NCBI GenBank assembly: GCA_964569385.1
Contig: CAZMUM010000004.1
Location: 62,001 to 126,000 of the forward strand
Direction: 5' to 3'
DNA from: JAADHX01 sp964569385
Lineage (GTDB): Bacteria; Actinomycetota; Acidimicrobiia; Acidimicrobiales; Poriferisodalaceae
Length of the DNA stretch: 64,000 bases
The notes beneath the pieces were generated by a model. That model ran no database searches. It saw nothing but the letters and a program-made list of their open reading frames with translations, and was not told where the DNA came from. Every line of letters starts with the position of its first letter. The first letter of the stretch is position 1. This document shows positions 46,373-54,721 of the stretch, piece by piece. The translations under genes were made by a program, and so were the position numbers.

Positions 46373-47404
46373 ATGGAATGGGTCGAAACAACGGGCGAAT
46401 CCGAAACGGATGCTCGACAGGCAGCCGCTGATCGCCTAGGTGTCGCCGCTTCTGAAATCGAAGTAGCGGTTATCGCAGAAGCGGGGTCATCGCTGTTTGG
46501 TCTACGTAAGACGCCAGCGCGGATAAGAGCTCGAGTTCGTCCCACCGCGCCACCGCCGAAAATTGAGCGACACGAGCGCCGCGGTCGTTCTGCGGGGCGC
46601 CGCCCCTCGCGAGCGTCTGGTAGGACCGATGGAACTACGAGCGATCGTCCCAAGCGGCCGCCGAAGAACGGTGGCAAGGCCTCGCGTTCCCGAGACGTCC
46701 CCGCACCCAAGGGCGCAGCTTCCGCCACTGGTAAGGCGAGGCCGAAACAAGAGCCACGAAAGAGTGGTACGCCTGGGACGCGGCGACGCAGCCGCAAACT
46801 CGGTTCGTCGACAAATGTGCCCGCTACCGACGGCGCCGAGCGAGCTCCGGCCTCAGCACGCGACTCAGCAGGTTCAGTTAGGCGACGGATACGCCGCATC
46901 GATCTCCCCAAGAAAGAAGAAACGAAAATGAGTGACGAGACTACGATCGAAGAACAGAGCGAGATGGTCGCAACGTTTTTGGAAGGACTTGTGCAGTCCT
47001 TTGGGCTGGATGCCACAACCACCGTTACGAGCACCGAGGACGACTACATCGATGTGAAGATCGATGGATCAGACCTTGGCGTACTGATCGGTCCTGGCGG
47101 TCATACCCTTGCCTCGCTCGGTGAGGTGGCGAAGACGGCGTTGCAGCGCCAGCTTGGTGGAAGCTCTCGCAGCAGGGTTCGAGTAGACATTGCGGGATAC
47201 CGTGCGTTGCGGCGCGAAGCGCTCGAAGCGTTCACAGCCGACGTTGCTGGCAAGGTTCGCGACACCGGCGCCAAACACGCACTCGAAGCGATGAACGCCA
47301 CTGATCGCAAGATCGTACATGACGCCGTCGGAAACCTCGATGGTGTTGGGTCCGAGAGTGATGGCGACGAACCTCGGCGGCGGGTCGTTGTAGTTCCTAG
47401 CTAG
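46373..47404 (+). CDS. jag: Jag/KhpB-type RNA-binding protein (Jag_N, KH, R3H)
   Basis: Jag proteins bind RNA and affect cell shape; the gene travels with yidC. Residues 1-52 form the Jag_N domain (WVETTGESETDARQAAADRLGV, GLRKTPARIRARV). A very basic low-complexity linker follows (about 55-180), then the KH domain (VLIGPGGHTLASLGEVAKTAL, about 222-245) and the R3H domain (NATDRKIVHDAV). At 343 residues it is longer than most Jag proteins because of the linker. ATG 46373 is 13 nt after yidC; the same frame is open further upstream inside yidC but without family similarity. Confidence 0.9.
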   Translation: MEWVETTGESETDARQAAADRLGVAASEIEVAVIAEAGSSLFGLRKTPARIRARVRPTAPPPKIERHERRGRSAGRRPSRASGRTDGTTSDRPKRPPKNGGKASRSRDVPAPKGAASATGKARPKQEPRKSGTPGTRRRSRKLGSSTNVPATDGAERAPASARDSAGSVRRRIRRIDLPKKEETKMSDETTIEEQSEMVATFLEGLVQSFGLDATTTVTSTEDDYIDVKIDGSDLGVLIGPGGHTLASLGEVAKTALQRQLGGSSRSRVRVDIAGYRALRREALEAFTADVAGKVRDTGAKHALEAMNATDRKIVHDAVGNLDGVGSESDGDEPRRRVVVVPS

Positions 47405-47408
47405 TCCG

Positions 47409-48023
47409 ATGCTTGTTGCCCGGTCGGCAATCCTAGAGCAGCTCATGCGGGCACAGACCCTAGGCTTTCTTGGCGACGGACCGGTTGCGGAGCACCTAAA
47501 CCACGCATGCTCACTTGTGGCGTTGTGTGGTCCGGTCGGTGGCCGGTTAGTAGCGGATCTAGGCTCTGGCGGCGGCGTTCCCGCCTTGGCCTGGTTGCTT
47601 TGTGAGGAAGTACCGGATGTAGTCCTGGTTGAGCGATCTGCTCGCCGGGCTGCATTCCTGCGATCATGTGTGGTTTCACTGGGTGTGGATTCGTGGGTAA
47701 CGGTTCGAACCGAGTCGGCTGAGTCGGCGTCATGGTCGCCTGACCTTCGGGGTATGTGTGGTGCTGTTACTGCACGATCATTCGCCCCTCCCGCGACGAC
47801 TCTTGAGTGTGGTGGTGGGTTGCTTGCAATTGACGGTCGCCTTGTGGTGTCGGAGCCACCCGACTCCGACCGCTGGTCGTCGGTTGCGCTTGGTGAGTAC
47901 GGAATGTCGCTGCGTGCTCGTGTGGCCTCGCCGATTAGCGCCGTGGTTCTTGAGCGTTCAGGCGCGTGGCCTGAGCATTTGCCACGCTCTGAGAGGGTGA
48001 CCCGAAAACACCCACTCTGGTAG
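47409..48023 (+). CDS. rsmG: 16S rRNA (guanine-527-N7)-methyltransferase RsmG
   Basis: RsmG methylates G527 of 16S rRNA with S-adenosylmethionine. The 204-residue protein has the SAM-binding motif VADLGSGGGVPALAW (about 49-63), VLVERSARRAAFL (motif II), and TARSFAPP, a form of the ARAxAP motif. It is followed by the parS-like site and parA. The domain before the SAM motif is shorter than in E. coli. Confidence 0.93.
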   Translation: MLVARSAILEQLMRAQTLGFLGDGPVAEHLNHACSLVALCGPVGGRLVADLGSGGGVPALAWLLCEEVPDVVLVERSARRAAFLRSCVVSLGVDSWVTVRTESAESASWSPDLRGMCGAVTARSFAPPATTLECGGGLLAIDGRLVVSEPPDSDRWSSVALGEYGMSLRARVASPISAVVLERSGAWPEHLPRSERVTRKHPLW

Positions 48024-48031
48024 TTCGGTGG

Positions 48032-48047
48032 TGTTCCACGTGGCACT
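48032..48047. promoter_or_regulatory. parS: parS-like site in front of parA
   Basis: TGTTCCACGTGGCACT matches the parS consensus TGTTTCACGTGAAACA at 12 of 16 positions, with the CACGTG centre intact. It lies in the 203-nt rsmG-parA gap, a classic place for the centromere site. The 12-mer GTTCCACGTGGC recurs at 32056-32067. Confidence 0.6.
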
Positions 48048-48226
48048 TGATGGCGCCTTCATGCTAGCCCCGAAACCTCCATGGATGACATTCTGGAAGA
48101 TTCTCCAGTCGAATTGACGCTGGTCCTTGACTGAGGGGCACATGTTCGCCACTCTGGCCTACTGCAGGCAGTCGCGCAAGAGAGTTTCCTCGTACCTGCT
48201 ATCGGAGTCAGCCAAGTGAGCCGGAA

Positions 48227-48994
48227 TTGACAGCACGTATCATCGCCATAGCAAACCAAAAGGGCGGAGTCGGAAAGACGACCACGGCGGTGAACCTGTC
48301 GGCAGCCATGGCCGAGGCAGGGCAGCGAATCTTGATGGTCGACCTCGACCCGCAAGGGAACGCAACCACAGGTGTAGGCATCGACCCAAGATCGCTGGAC
48401 AGCTCGATGTATGAGGTCCTAATGGGTACCTCGACAGTAGAGGACTGTACCGAGAGCACAGATGTGCGTCATCTCTTTGTTGCACCGGCATCGCTGGACC
48501 TGGCCGGCGCAGAAATTGAACTGGTTCCGATGTTCTCGCGCGAGCTCAAGCTGAAACAGGCACTGGCGGTGGTCGCAGATCAATACGACGCCATCCTGAT
48601 CGATTGTCCGCCCTCGCTGGGTCTATTAACGGTAAATGCACTCGTGGCTGCTACGGAAATCCTGATACCCATTCAATGTGAGTATTACGCGTTAGAAGGG
48701 CTTGGTCAGCTACTCGGGAATGTAAGCCTGATCCAACAGAGCCTCAATCCGAGCCTGGTTGTATCAGCGATTGTCCTCGTGATGTATGACGCACGCACCA
48801 AGCTGTCCGATCAGGTTGCGACTGAAGTACGAAATCACTTCGGTGACAAGGTATGTCGCACCGTAGTACCCAGAACGGTCCGGCTCTCCGAAGCACCATC
48901 CTACGGTGAGCCAATTACGGTGTTTGATCCCATCAGCAGGGGAGCGATCGCCTATCGGGAGCTGGCGAAAGAGGTCATCAATGTCCAGCTATGA
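48227..48994 (+). CDS. parA: Chromosome partitioning ATPase ParA
   Basis: ParA (Soj) is a DNA-bound ATPase that moves ParB-parS complexes. The 255-residue protein has the deviant Walker A KGGVGKTTT at 12-20, MVDLDPQGN as motif A', and DCPPSLGLLTVNAL. The TTG at 48227 is the only start giving a full N-terminus; a weak GAG-type binding site precedes it. The gene overlaps the parB frame slightly, and true parB starts 20 nt later. Confidence 0.95.
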   Translation: MTARIIAIANQKGGVGKTTTAVNLSAAMAEAGQRILMVDLDPQGNATTGVGIDPRSLDSSMYEVLMGTSTVEDCTESTDVRHLFVAPASLDLAGAEIELVPMFSRELKLKQALAVVADQYDAILIDCPPSLGLLTVNALVAATEILIPIQCEYYALEGLGQLLGNVSLIQQSLNPSLVVSAIVLVMYDARTKLSDQVATEVRNHFGDKVCRTVVPRTVRLSEAPSYGEPITVFDPISRGAIAYRELAKEVINVQL

Positions 48995-49014
48995 GGCGAC
49001 CGGAGGGGAGCACA

Positions 49015-49926
49015 ATGGGTAGGCAAGGGGGTCTGGGTAGGGGCCTTGGAGCGCTGATACCACAGTCAAGCGGGCCAGCAGAGCCACCTGAGCGCAGCGC
49101 CTCAGGCACTGGCGGCGACGCTAGGTATAGAGAACTGGCAATCGATCTCATCAGCGCCAGCTCCTATCAACCACGCGAAGTGTTTGATGACGACGCGTTG
49201 GATTCTCTGACGGCATCGATACGAGAACTTGGCGTATTGCAGCCCGTACTGGTTCGGGTTGTAGGCACCGGCTACGAACTGATAGCGGGTGAACGCCGCT
49301 GGCGTGCTGCAAGGGCCGCGGGCCTAACCGCAATTCCTGCGATCATCCGCGAGGTAGACGATCTAACTTCGCTTGCCCAGGCCGTTGTTGAAAACATTCA
49401 CCGTGAGGATCTCCACGCACTTGAGGAAGCCGCAGCCTATCGCCAACTCCTCGACGACTTCGGGCTAACCCATGAAGAACTTGGTATTCGTGTCGGTAAG
49501 TCTCGGGTCGCCATCACGAACACGCTTAGGCTGCTGCAGTTGCCAGCGTCAGTTCAGGGCTACGTTGCGTCTGGTGCGCTGAGTGCTGGCCATGCACGCG
49601 CCATACTCGGCTGTCCTACAGCGATCGACCAAGAGGAGATGGCCGAAGCGATTGTTGCTGAAGCGCTGTCGGTTAGGGCAACCGAACAGGCGGTCAGAGA
49701 GCTACTTGAACCCAAAGCGCCTGATCCGGGCAGCGACGACGGCAATTCCAAGCCGCCTGATCCGGGACGTGTACGACCGGCTGCGTTCTTAGAACTCGAG
49801 CATGTCTTGGCTGAACACCTGTCGACCAAAGTCCGCATCGAGATGGGTGCAAACAAAGGGCGAATGACCGTTGAGTTCGCCGATTTGGAGGATCTCGAAC
49901 GGCTCTACCGCGTCATCCAGGGCTAA
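49015..49926 (+). CDS. parB: Chromosome partitioning protein ParB
   Basis: ParB binds parS and spreads by CTP-dependent clamping. The 303-residue protein starts with the ParA-touching MGRQGGLGRGLGALIP, then the N-terminal CTPase domain (YELIAGERRWRAARAAGLTAIP with GERR, and ENIHREDLHALEEA), the helix-turn-helix (THEELGIRVGKSRVAITNTLRLL) and a C-terminal dimer domain. ATG 49015 has a strong GGAGGGG site; the ATG at 48991 does not. Confidence 0.96.
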   Translation: MGRQGGLGRGLGALIPQSSGPAEPPERSASGTGGDARYRELAIDLISASSYQPREVFDDDALDSLTASIRELGVLQPVLVRVVGTGYELIAGERRWRAARAAGLTAIPAIIREVDDLTSLAQAVVENIHREDLHALEEAAAYRQLLDDFGLTHEELGIRVGKSRVAITNTLRLLQLPASVQGYVASGALSAGHARAILGCPTAIDQEEMAEAIVAEALSVRATEQAVRELLEPKAPDPGSDDGNSKPPDPGRVRPAAFLELEHVLAEHLSTKVRIEMGANKGRMTVEFADLEDLERLYRVIQG

Positions 49927-50006
49927 TCCGGACCCGCTAGGGACCGCAAACTAACCATCGATGCCCCGTCGAGGGCTGCGACTCGAACTCTAAGCTGGAC
50001 CTCGAC

Positions 50007-50025
50007 TGACCACAGGCTGTGGTCA
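50007..50025. terminator. 19-bp palindrome between convergent parB and the CwlM-like gene
   Basis: TGACCACAG (50007-50015) and CTGTGGTCA (50017-50025) form a perfect inverted repeat around a single G, and the last bases include the stop of the minus-strand gene. The position between convergent genes suggests a shared terminator; the single-base loop would force a smaller stem in RNA, and there is no T-run. A protein-binding site is the alternative. Confidence 0.4.
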
Positions 50026-51015
50026 AGGTTGTGGGTAAGTGGTCCCGGACTGCAGTTGGCCTACCCAGGCCAGCACCGACGAAGCGAGCTCGGAGGCCAA
50101 TTGTGGCGCGCTCCGAACTACGGTGCCCATGTCGCCGAACCGACAGGAGATGGCGGTCATACGCGTCTCGCGCAGTATCGGCAAGCGGAGGCCGCGGGGG
50201 TGTACAACACCGATCACTGGTTCAAGGTGGTCTGCCGCGCAGTACGCCAGGGCCCGTCCCGCAGCAGATTCAACTCCCGGCGCCGAGAAGTACGATATCG
50301 AGCTCTGGCCAGGCCGCGCATGCAACGCGATCACGAGATCAGCGGACACGGTGTTTGCCTGCTTTGCGTGCATCGACCAGTCCGGGTGGTGAATTGTGAC
50401 CACTGCTGCCCCTGCCTCGCCGAGAGAGCGCCTGAGGGCCGCTGTGAGGCTGTCTAGGCCTCCAGGCTCAGAGAGCACGACAGTGCGGCCGCGCAGCCCC
50501 ACGAAACCTGATCTGATCAGTTCGGTTTCGCGTACGGCCGTGACGTTCGAGGCAGACGTTCCAGCGCGAGGGGTCAGTCGCCTGAAGGTGTTGATGGTGT
50601 CGGTGCCACATATTCCGTCGGTCGGGAGACCGGCGTTGGCTTGAAAGTCCTTGAGCGCCGACTCGGTTTCTTGCCCGAGCTTTCCGTCGATGCGTCCAGT
50701 ATCGAACCCGAGGACGCCGAGCCTGCGTTGTAACTCGCTGACGTCGTCGCCACGTAGTACCGGCGATGACAGGTACAACATCCGATCACCGAGTTTGTAG
50801 CCGGCATCGACCAAGGCCGACCAAGTGAGCGGCCCGCAGATGCCATCGTCGTCGATTCCGTGGGCTGTTTGGAAATCGACTAGGGAGCGTTGAGTTTTCG
50901 GCCCAAAAATGCCATCACCGGGCCCCTGGCTAAAGCCAAGGCCAGCGAGACGTCGTTGAATGTCACGGACATGATCGCCGTCACTACCGACTCCGAACGG
51001 CCGAACTACAGAAAT
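50023..51015 (-). CDS. CwlM-like protein: two peptidoglycan-binding domains plus degenerate amidase domain
   Basis: Mycobacterial CwlM, in the same trx-parA position, regulates MurA and does not act as an amidase. This frame encodes two PG_binding_1 domains (about 10-70, VRDIQRRLAGLGF...DDDGICGPLTW; and about 83-147, VSELQRRLGVLGF...PTDGICGTDT) and an Amidase_3-like domain (about 172-325). The zinc His of DPGHGG is replaced (SEPGG), the C-terminal Glu is lost (SCRFGD), and only ALHARP remains, so it is probably inactive. The first domain is in frame upstream of TTG 50814. The only start with a ribosome binding site (GGAGGAG, 8 nt away) is ATT at 51015, inside trxA. Confidence 0.8.
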   Translation of the reverse strand: MSVVRPFGVGSDGDHVRDIQRRLAGLGFSQGPGDGIFGPKTQRSLVDFQTAHGIDDDGICGPLTWSALVDAGYKLGDRMLYLSSPVLRGDDVSELQRRLGVLGFDTGRIDGKLGQETESALKDFQANAGLPTDGICGTDTINTFRRLTPRAGTSASNVTAVRETELIRSGFVGLRGRTVVLSEPGGLDSLTAALRRSLGEAGAAVVTIHHPDWSMHAKQANTVSADLVIALHARPGQSSISYFSAPGVESAAGRALAYCAADHLEPVIGVVHPRGLRLPILRETRMTAISCRFGDMGTVVRSAPQLASELASSVLAWVGQLQSGTTYPQP

Positions 51016-51329
51016 TCCCCGATCTCCTCCAACAACGCACCCTTAGGTTTTGCGCCGACGAGCCGTTTAGCCGGTTCGCCGTTGTTGAAAACAATAAGGG
51101 TGGGAATACTTAAGACTTCGAACCGGCGAGCAATATCGGGGCTCTCGTCGACGTTTACCTTAGCAATGGTGATGCCCTCGTTCTCCGAAGCAATCTCGGC
51201 GAGGATCGGCGCGATCATCTTGCATGGCCCGCACCACTCGGCCCAGAAATCGACCAGTACCGGAGTGTCTGAGCCCCCGATGACCTCATCGAAGGTGCTA
51301 TCGCTTAGTTGTTGAATTTCGGCACCCAT
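51006..51329 (-). CDS. trxA: Thioredoxin
   Basis: The 107-residue protein has the active site WCGPCK (Cys33, Cys36) and the cis-Pro region VLSIPTLIVFNNGEP. ATG 51329 is preceded by AAGGAG at good distance; the frame from 51365 has no site and would add 12 residues. It overlaps the CwlM-like gene by up to 10 nt if that gene starts at ATT 51015. The trxB partner usual at this locus is missing. Confidence 0.96.
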   Translation of the reverse strand: MGAEIQQLSDSTFDEVIGGSDTPVLVDFWAEWCGPCKMIAPILAEIASENEGITIAKVNVDESPDIARRFEVLSIPTLIVFNNGEPAKRLVGAKPKGALLEEIGEFL

Positions 51330-51421
51330 AGTTCGTACTCCTTGGCTGTGTGGTAGGGGAACCACCCGATGTTGGGGGGTATTCCCGAGTGATCTAGTCG
51401 GGATTCGCGAGCCCCGAGGCG

Positions 51422-51721
51422 TTACCTAGTTCGTTTGGTCCAGAGAAATAGCCCGACAATGGCAAAGACGGCTCCCAAGAAAAGGTAGGCGGACCAAACG
51501 GTACCGGGTAAATATGCGTTGACGAATCTGACCGACGAGACCGTGAGCAATACCAGCAGCACGATCGCCATCACTGCGATGACGAGACCGTAGACCAAAG
51601 CCCGGACGACCTTTAGAGCGGGCCCGGTGGTCTTGACCTTGACGTTGTCGATCAGTGAGACGAACTTGTCGGTGGCTTCGACACTCCAGTCGGTCTTGGA
51701 TGCTTCTACGTCGTTGGCCAT
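51422..51721 (-). CDS. Small two-helix membrane protein in the trx locus
   Basis: Ninety-nine residues with a charged N-terminal half and two membrane helices (about 40-65 and 75-95), ending with KRTR. It occupies the place of thioredoxin reductase between the anti-sigma and thioredoxin genes. No named family is recognised; its layout is similar to small actinobacterial membrane proteins of the phage-holin-like superfamily, which is only a guess. Confidence 0.75.
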   Translation of the reverse strand: MANDVEASKTDWSVEATDKFVSLIDNVKVKTTGPALKVVRALVYGLVIAVMAIVLLVLLTVSSVRFVNAYLPGTVWSAYLFLGAVFAIVGLFLWTKRTR

Positions 51722-51772
51722 AGATTGGCCAGCATATCGTTCTTGGTTGACGCCTTGGTCGCCGACGCCCCG

Positions 51773-52675
51773 CTATTGGCCGGGTAGTGGCTCCGCCGGC
51801 GCAAGCAGCACACAAGATGATGGGTCGAACAGGAAGTGGTAGAGCGTGTCGAGGTCGTCACCTACTAGTAACTCAAGTGTCCCAGACGTATCTGAGACGG
51901 TAGCGCTGGCGATCCAGGGGCGGTCGGGAACGTCGAACTCTGGCAGACAATTCACGAACCTGGGATCGAGTGAGCCTTCGGGGAACGCGACCTCAAGGTC
52001 AGCAGCGACTGCTGGAGCCTCCGTCGTATCGGCAGCGGCCGACGTTGTGGTGGACCTTGGGGCCGAGTCTGCCTCCAAGGTTGTTTCCTCGGCACTTTGA
52101 TCGTCGACTTCGGCTTGGCTGTCGGGGTCCCTCTCGAGGACGGCGGCATCTTCGAGCGCTTCGGCTTGCGGCGCCGCACCAGACGCGTCAGCCCGCGCCC
52201 CGTCAGTGGCGGGGCTGTCGAGCAATGTCGGCGCTGTGATTGCGGCATCATCGCTGCTAGCCCCGAATTCGACGGAGGTGAGGCTAACTCCGGCGATTGC
52301 TCCGACGCCTACCACGGCTGCGGCCGCGGCAAAGTTCAACCAGCGTTGTTTCTGGCGTCGTTTGGAAGCCAACGACGCAATCTTGGAGACGGGGCGAACG
52401 GGTGCGACCGCCGGAGGTCTTCGCGAAGCCAAAGCGGCAGTGGTTGCTGGTTCAGCATCTAGCTGAATCTGGTCGAAGACAGCGAGCGCTGCTTCCAAGT
52501 GGTCTTGACGGCGGTCAAGGGCCGCTGCTGGCGGTGTCATGAGCATGGCGTTCTTCACCCGCCGATGCTCGTCAATGAGCTTGCGGAGATCAGGATTTGA
52601 GCGCGCGGCCTCAAGAGCTCTCTCGTCGCCGTCGAGTGCGGCGTTCGCGAGGTCGTCAAGGGTTTCGTCAGCCAT
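51773..52675 (-). CDS. Probable membrane anti-sigma factor
   Basis: The 300-residue protein has a cytoplasmic helical N-terminus (1-108), one membrane helix (about 112-133) and an extracytoplasmic part with a Thr/Glu/Ala-rich linker and a C-terminal folded stretch with two Cys (NCLPEFD, SSCVLL). It directly follows the ECF sigma gene and overlaps it by 8 nt (ATGGCTGA), the hallmark of a sigma/anti-sigma pair. A zinc-type HxxxCxxC motif is absent, so it is not a ZAS-type factor. ATG 52675 has AGGTG 5 nt upstream. Confidence 0.78.
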   Translation of the reverse strand: MADETLDDLANAALDGDERALEAARSNPDLRKLIDEHRRVKNAMLMTPPAAALDRRQDHLEAALAVFDQIQLDAEPATTAALASRRPPAVAPVRPVSKIASLASKRRQKQRWLNFAAAAAVVGVGAIAGVSLTSVEFGASSDDAAITAPTLLDSPATDGARADASGAAPQAEALEDAAVLERDPDSQAEVDDQSAEETTLEADSAPRSTTTSAAADTTEAPAVAADLEVAFPEGSLDPRFVNCLPEFDVPDRPWIASATVSDTSGTLELLVGDDLDTLYHFLFDPSSCVLLAPAEPLPGQ

Positions 52676-53264
52676 GATCACCTGTTTGGACGTCGGGCGG
52701 GCCCTCGTCGGTTCCAATTATCTTCGCTAAGGCGGTGCGACCGCGGGCAATACGCGACTTGACGGTACCGACCGGCACCGCGAGCTCGGCAGCTATTTGG
52801 GCGTAGTCGAGGTCCATGACGTCGCGCATGATTACCGGCACACGGAATCTCTCGTCGAGCTGATCGAGCGCGGTTGCTATCGAGTCGATGCTGGTGACTC
52901 TGTCGGCGGTGATGTCGGGGTGACCTTGGACGGCAGTCAATGGCTGACTATCGAGGCGAAGTGCCAGCACCGCGTCGTCGGTGGGGTCAGGACGACGCTT
53001 TCGTCGTCGCAGCTCGTCTAGGCATGCATTGGTTGCTACGCGATACGACCAGGTTGAAAACGCCGAGTGGCCATCGAACCGGTCGAGGCGACGTGTGATG
53101 GCAATGAGGGCTTCCTGGGTTGCGTCGAGGGCGTCGGCCTCGTTTCCGGCGATCCGCCGACAGATCCCGTAAATGCGATCGTAATGACGCCCAAGCAGGT
53201 CGTTCATGGATTGACGGTCACCGTTGATGGCTGCCGCAACCAGCTGTTCATCCGACCGCTTCAT
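52668..53264 (-). CDS. ECF sigma factor, SigM-like
   Basis: ECF sigma factors have regions 2 and 4 only. Region 2 (YDRIYGICRRIAGNEADALDATQEALIAITRRLDRFDGHSAFSTWSYRVATNACLDELRRRKRR, key DATQEALI and FSTWSYRVATNACLD) and region 4 (DLDYAQIAAELAVPVGTVKSRIARGRTAL) are intact. It sits in the sigM place between murJ and trx. ATG 53264 (MKRSDEQL) gives a family-like start though no binding site is seen; TTG 53324 would add 20 residues. Confidence 0.92.
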   Translation of the reverse strand: MKRSDEQLVAAAINGDRQSMNDLLGRHYDRIYGICRRIAGNEADALDATQEALIAITRRLDRFDGHSAFSTWSYRVATNACLDELRRRKRRPDPTDDAVLALRLDSQPLTAVQGHPDITADRVTSIDSIATALDQLDERFRVPVIMRDVMDLDYAQIAAELAVPVGTVKSRIARGRTALAKIIGTDEGPPDVQTGDHG

Positions 53265-53327
53265 TGGCTGAACAGAATACGACGAACGGCCGATGTCCGC
53301 CGACTCTTTGGCCAACACCTCCAATTG

Positions 53328-54716
53328 TCAGTTGCGGGTCCCCGTGACAGCGATGTCGGTCACGATCACCCGAAACTCCGGCCCTTGGCCCAGATCGGTG
53401 ATCCAAAGAAGCAGTGAGGCAGGTGTTCTCAGACCAGCAACATCGCTGATTTCGACATCTGCCTGAACGTCGACCACCGCGAATATCGGCTCACCCCAGT
53501 CGACTACTGCGAGGGGTGGTTCCGACGATGCGTACAGCTCGAACGCCCAATTTCGCGTTGGACTCCTGATGACAATGCTCTCGAGTTCAGCTGTGTCTGA
53601 GATCTCAATCACGAGGCCGACGCCGTCTTTCAGGTTGCCGAATCGCCGAGAGTTGTAGCGTTCGGTTTGCCAGCCGCGCGTCGGATCACCGTCATTTATC
53701 AGGGTCAGCCTGTTGGGGCTCTCGGTGCCGTCGCCGGACGGGTCGAAGTCGGTAACTCTTGACACTGCAATCGGTTCGACTATGGGGCTGACGGCAGTAC
53801 TAGACGTAGTCGAGGTCGTCGTCGTAGCGACAGTTGTCGGTGACGGCTCGAAGCCGACCACTTCGCGTGCCCCCTCGATGATTGTGCGGCCGGCTTCGGT
53901 CCGACCCAGAACCGAGCCAACCAAGATCAGTACTGCCGCTATCAGCAGGACGAATGCGGCGGGCAACAACCAGCGCCGTTCGGTACTGGAGAAAGACGCT
54001 GGCGCGGATACCTCGTGTCGTGTTGTGCGGAGCGCCGAGACAAACGTAGTCGCGTCGCTGAAGCGCCCATGGTGAAGAGCATCGTCGAGCGGTCCAGCAA
54101 ATGATGCGGGAAGCGAGGGATCGAGCTCCGGACTACCCAAACCCGAGTGAGGCGGCCGTCCGACAACGAGCTCATGAACCATGCTGGCAAGACTTGTTAT
54201 GTCGCCACGGATGGTCTCGTCGCCAGACGCGTCGCTTGCCCCGCCGGTTCCAAGGTCGTTGATGACGAGCCTGCCGTCGTCAGTTGTAGATACCCCGGAA
54301 AGAGTGAGCCCGCCGTGGGTGATACCGAGGCTATGAATCGCGTCGATACTGGTGGCAAGTTTGTCAGCTACCTCGATGGCAGCGGTTGGCTGAAGTGTGT
54401 GACCAGCGCCAGTCTGGGCGCGTAGGTCATTTGGCGAAGTGTGCTCGACGACAACGCCGATCGTGTCGTCGCCGATAACGTCATAAACGCGGGCGAAGCC
54501 AGAATGGTCGACCCTGGCTGCTTCTCGAAGCCGCACAATCAGACGTTCTAGAAGCTCGCGGTCCGAGTTGAGGTCTTCACGGACTAGGTGAATCGTGACC
54601 GCGCGATCCAGTCGGGTGTCCCACCCGTCCCAGGTTTCGGTCAGCCGACCAACATGGCGGAACTCGCCGATCTGGTAGCGATCGCCCGACAGCCGGGGAG
54701 GTTTTCTCCCGGCCAC
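53328..54716 (-). CDS. Membrane pseudokinase of the MurJ system
   Basis: The N-terminal 235 residues are kinase-like but dead: the lysine strand is VTIHLV, HRDLKPxN is HGGLTLSG (134-141) and DFG is DLG (154-156). A membrane helix (about 249-270) leads to an extracytoplasmic discoidin-like domain (TDFDPSGDGTESPNRLTLINDGDPTRGWQTERYN, key DFDPxGDG...DGDPxTxWxTxRY). In mycobacteria this whole module is fused to MurJ and, when phosphorylated, binds FhaA. Here it is a separate gene, two genes away from murJ. GTG start at 54716. Confidence 0.88.
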   Translation of the reverse strand: MAGRKPPRLSGDRYQIGEFRHVGRLTETWDGWDTRLDRAVTIHLVREDLNSDRELLERLIVRLREAARVDHSGFARVYDVIGDDTIGVVVEHTSPNDLRAQTGAGHTLQPTAAIEVADKLATSIDAIHSLGITHGGLTLSGVSTTDDGRLVINDLGTGGASDASGDETIRGDITSLASMVHELVVGRPPHSGLGSPELDPSLPASFAGPLDDALHHGRFSDATTFVSALRTTRHEVSAPASFSSTERRWLLPAAFVLLIAAVLILVGSVLGRTEAGRTIIEGAREVVGFEPSPTTVATTTTSTTSSTAVSPIVEPIAVSRVTDFDPSGDGTESPNRLTLINDGDPTRGWQTERYNSRRFGNLKDGVGLVIEISDTAELESIVIRSPTRNWAFELYASSEPPLAVVDWGEPIFAVVDVQADVEISDVAGLRTPASLLLWITDLGQGPEFRVIVTDIAVTGTRN

Positions 54717-54721
54717 GTGTG

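Noticed and set aside
51426..51815. 129-residue frame overlapping the small membrane protein and the anti-sigma gene
   Set aside because: Arg-rich and out of frame with the clear two-helix membrane protein at 51422-51721.
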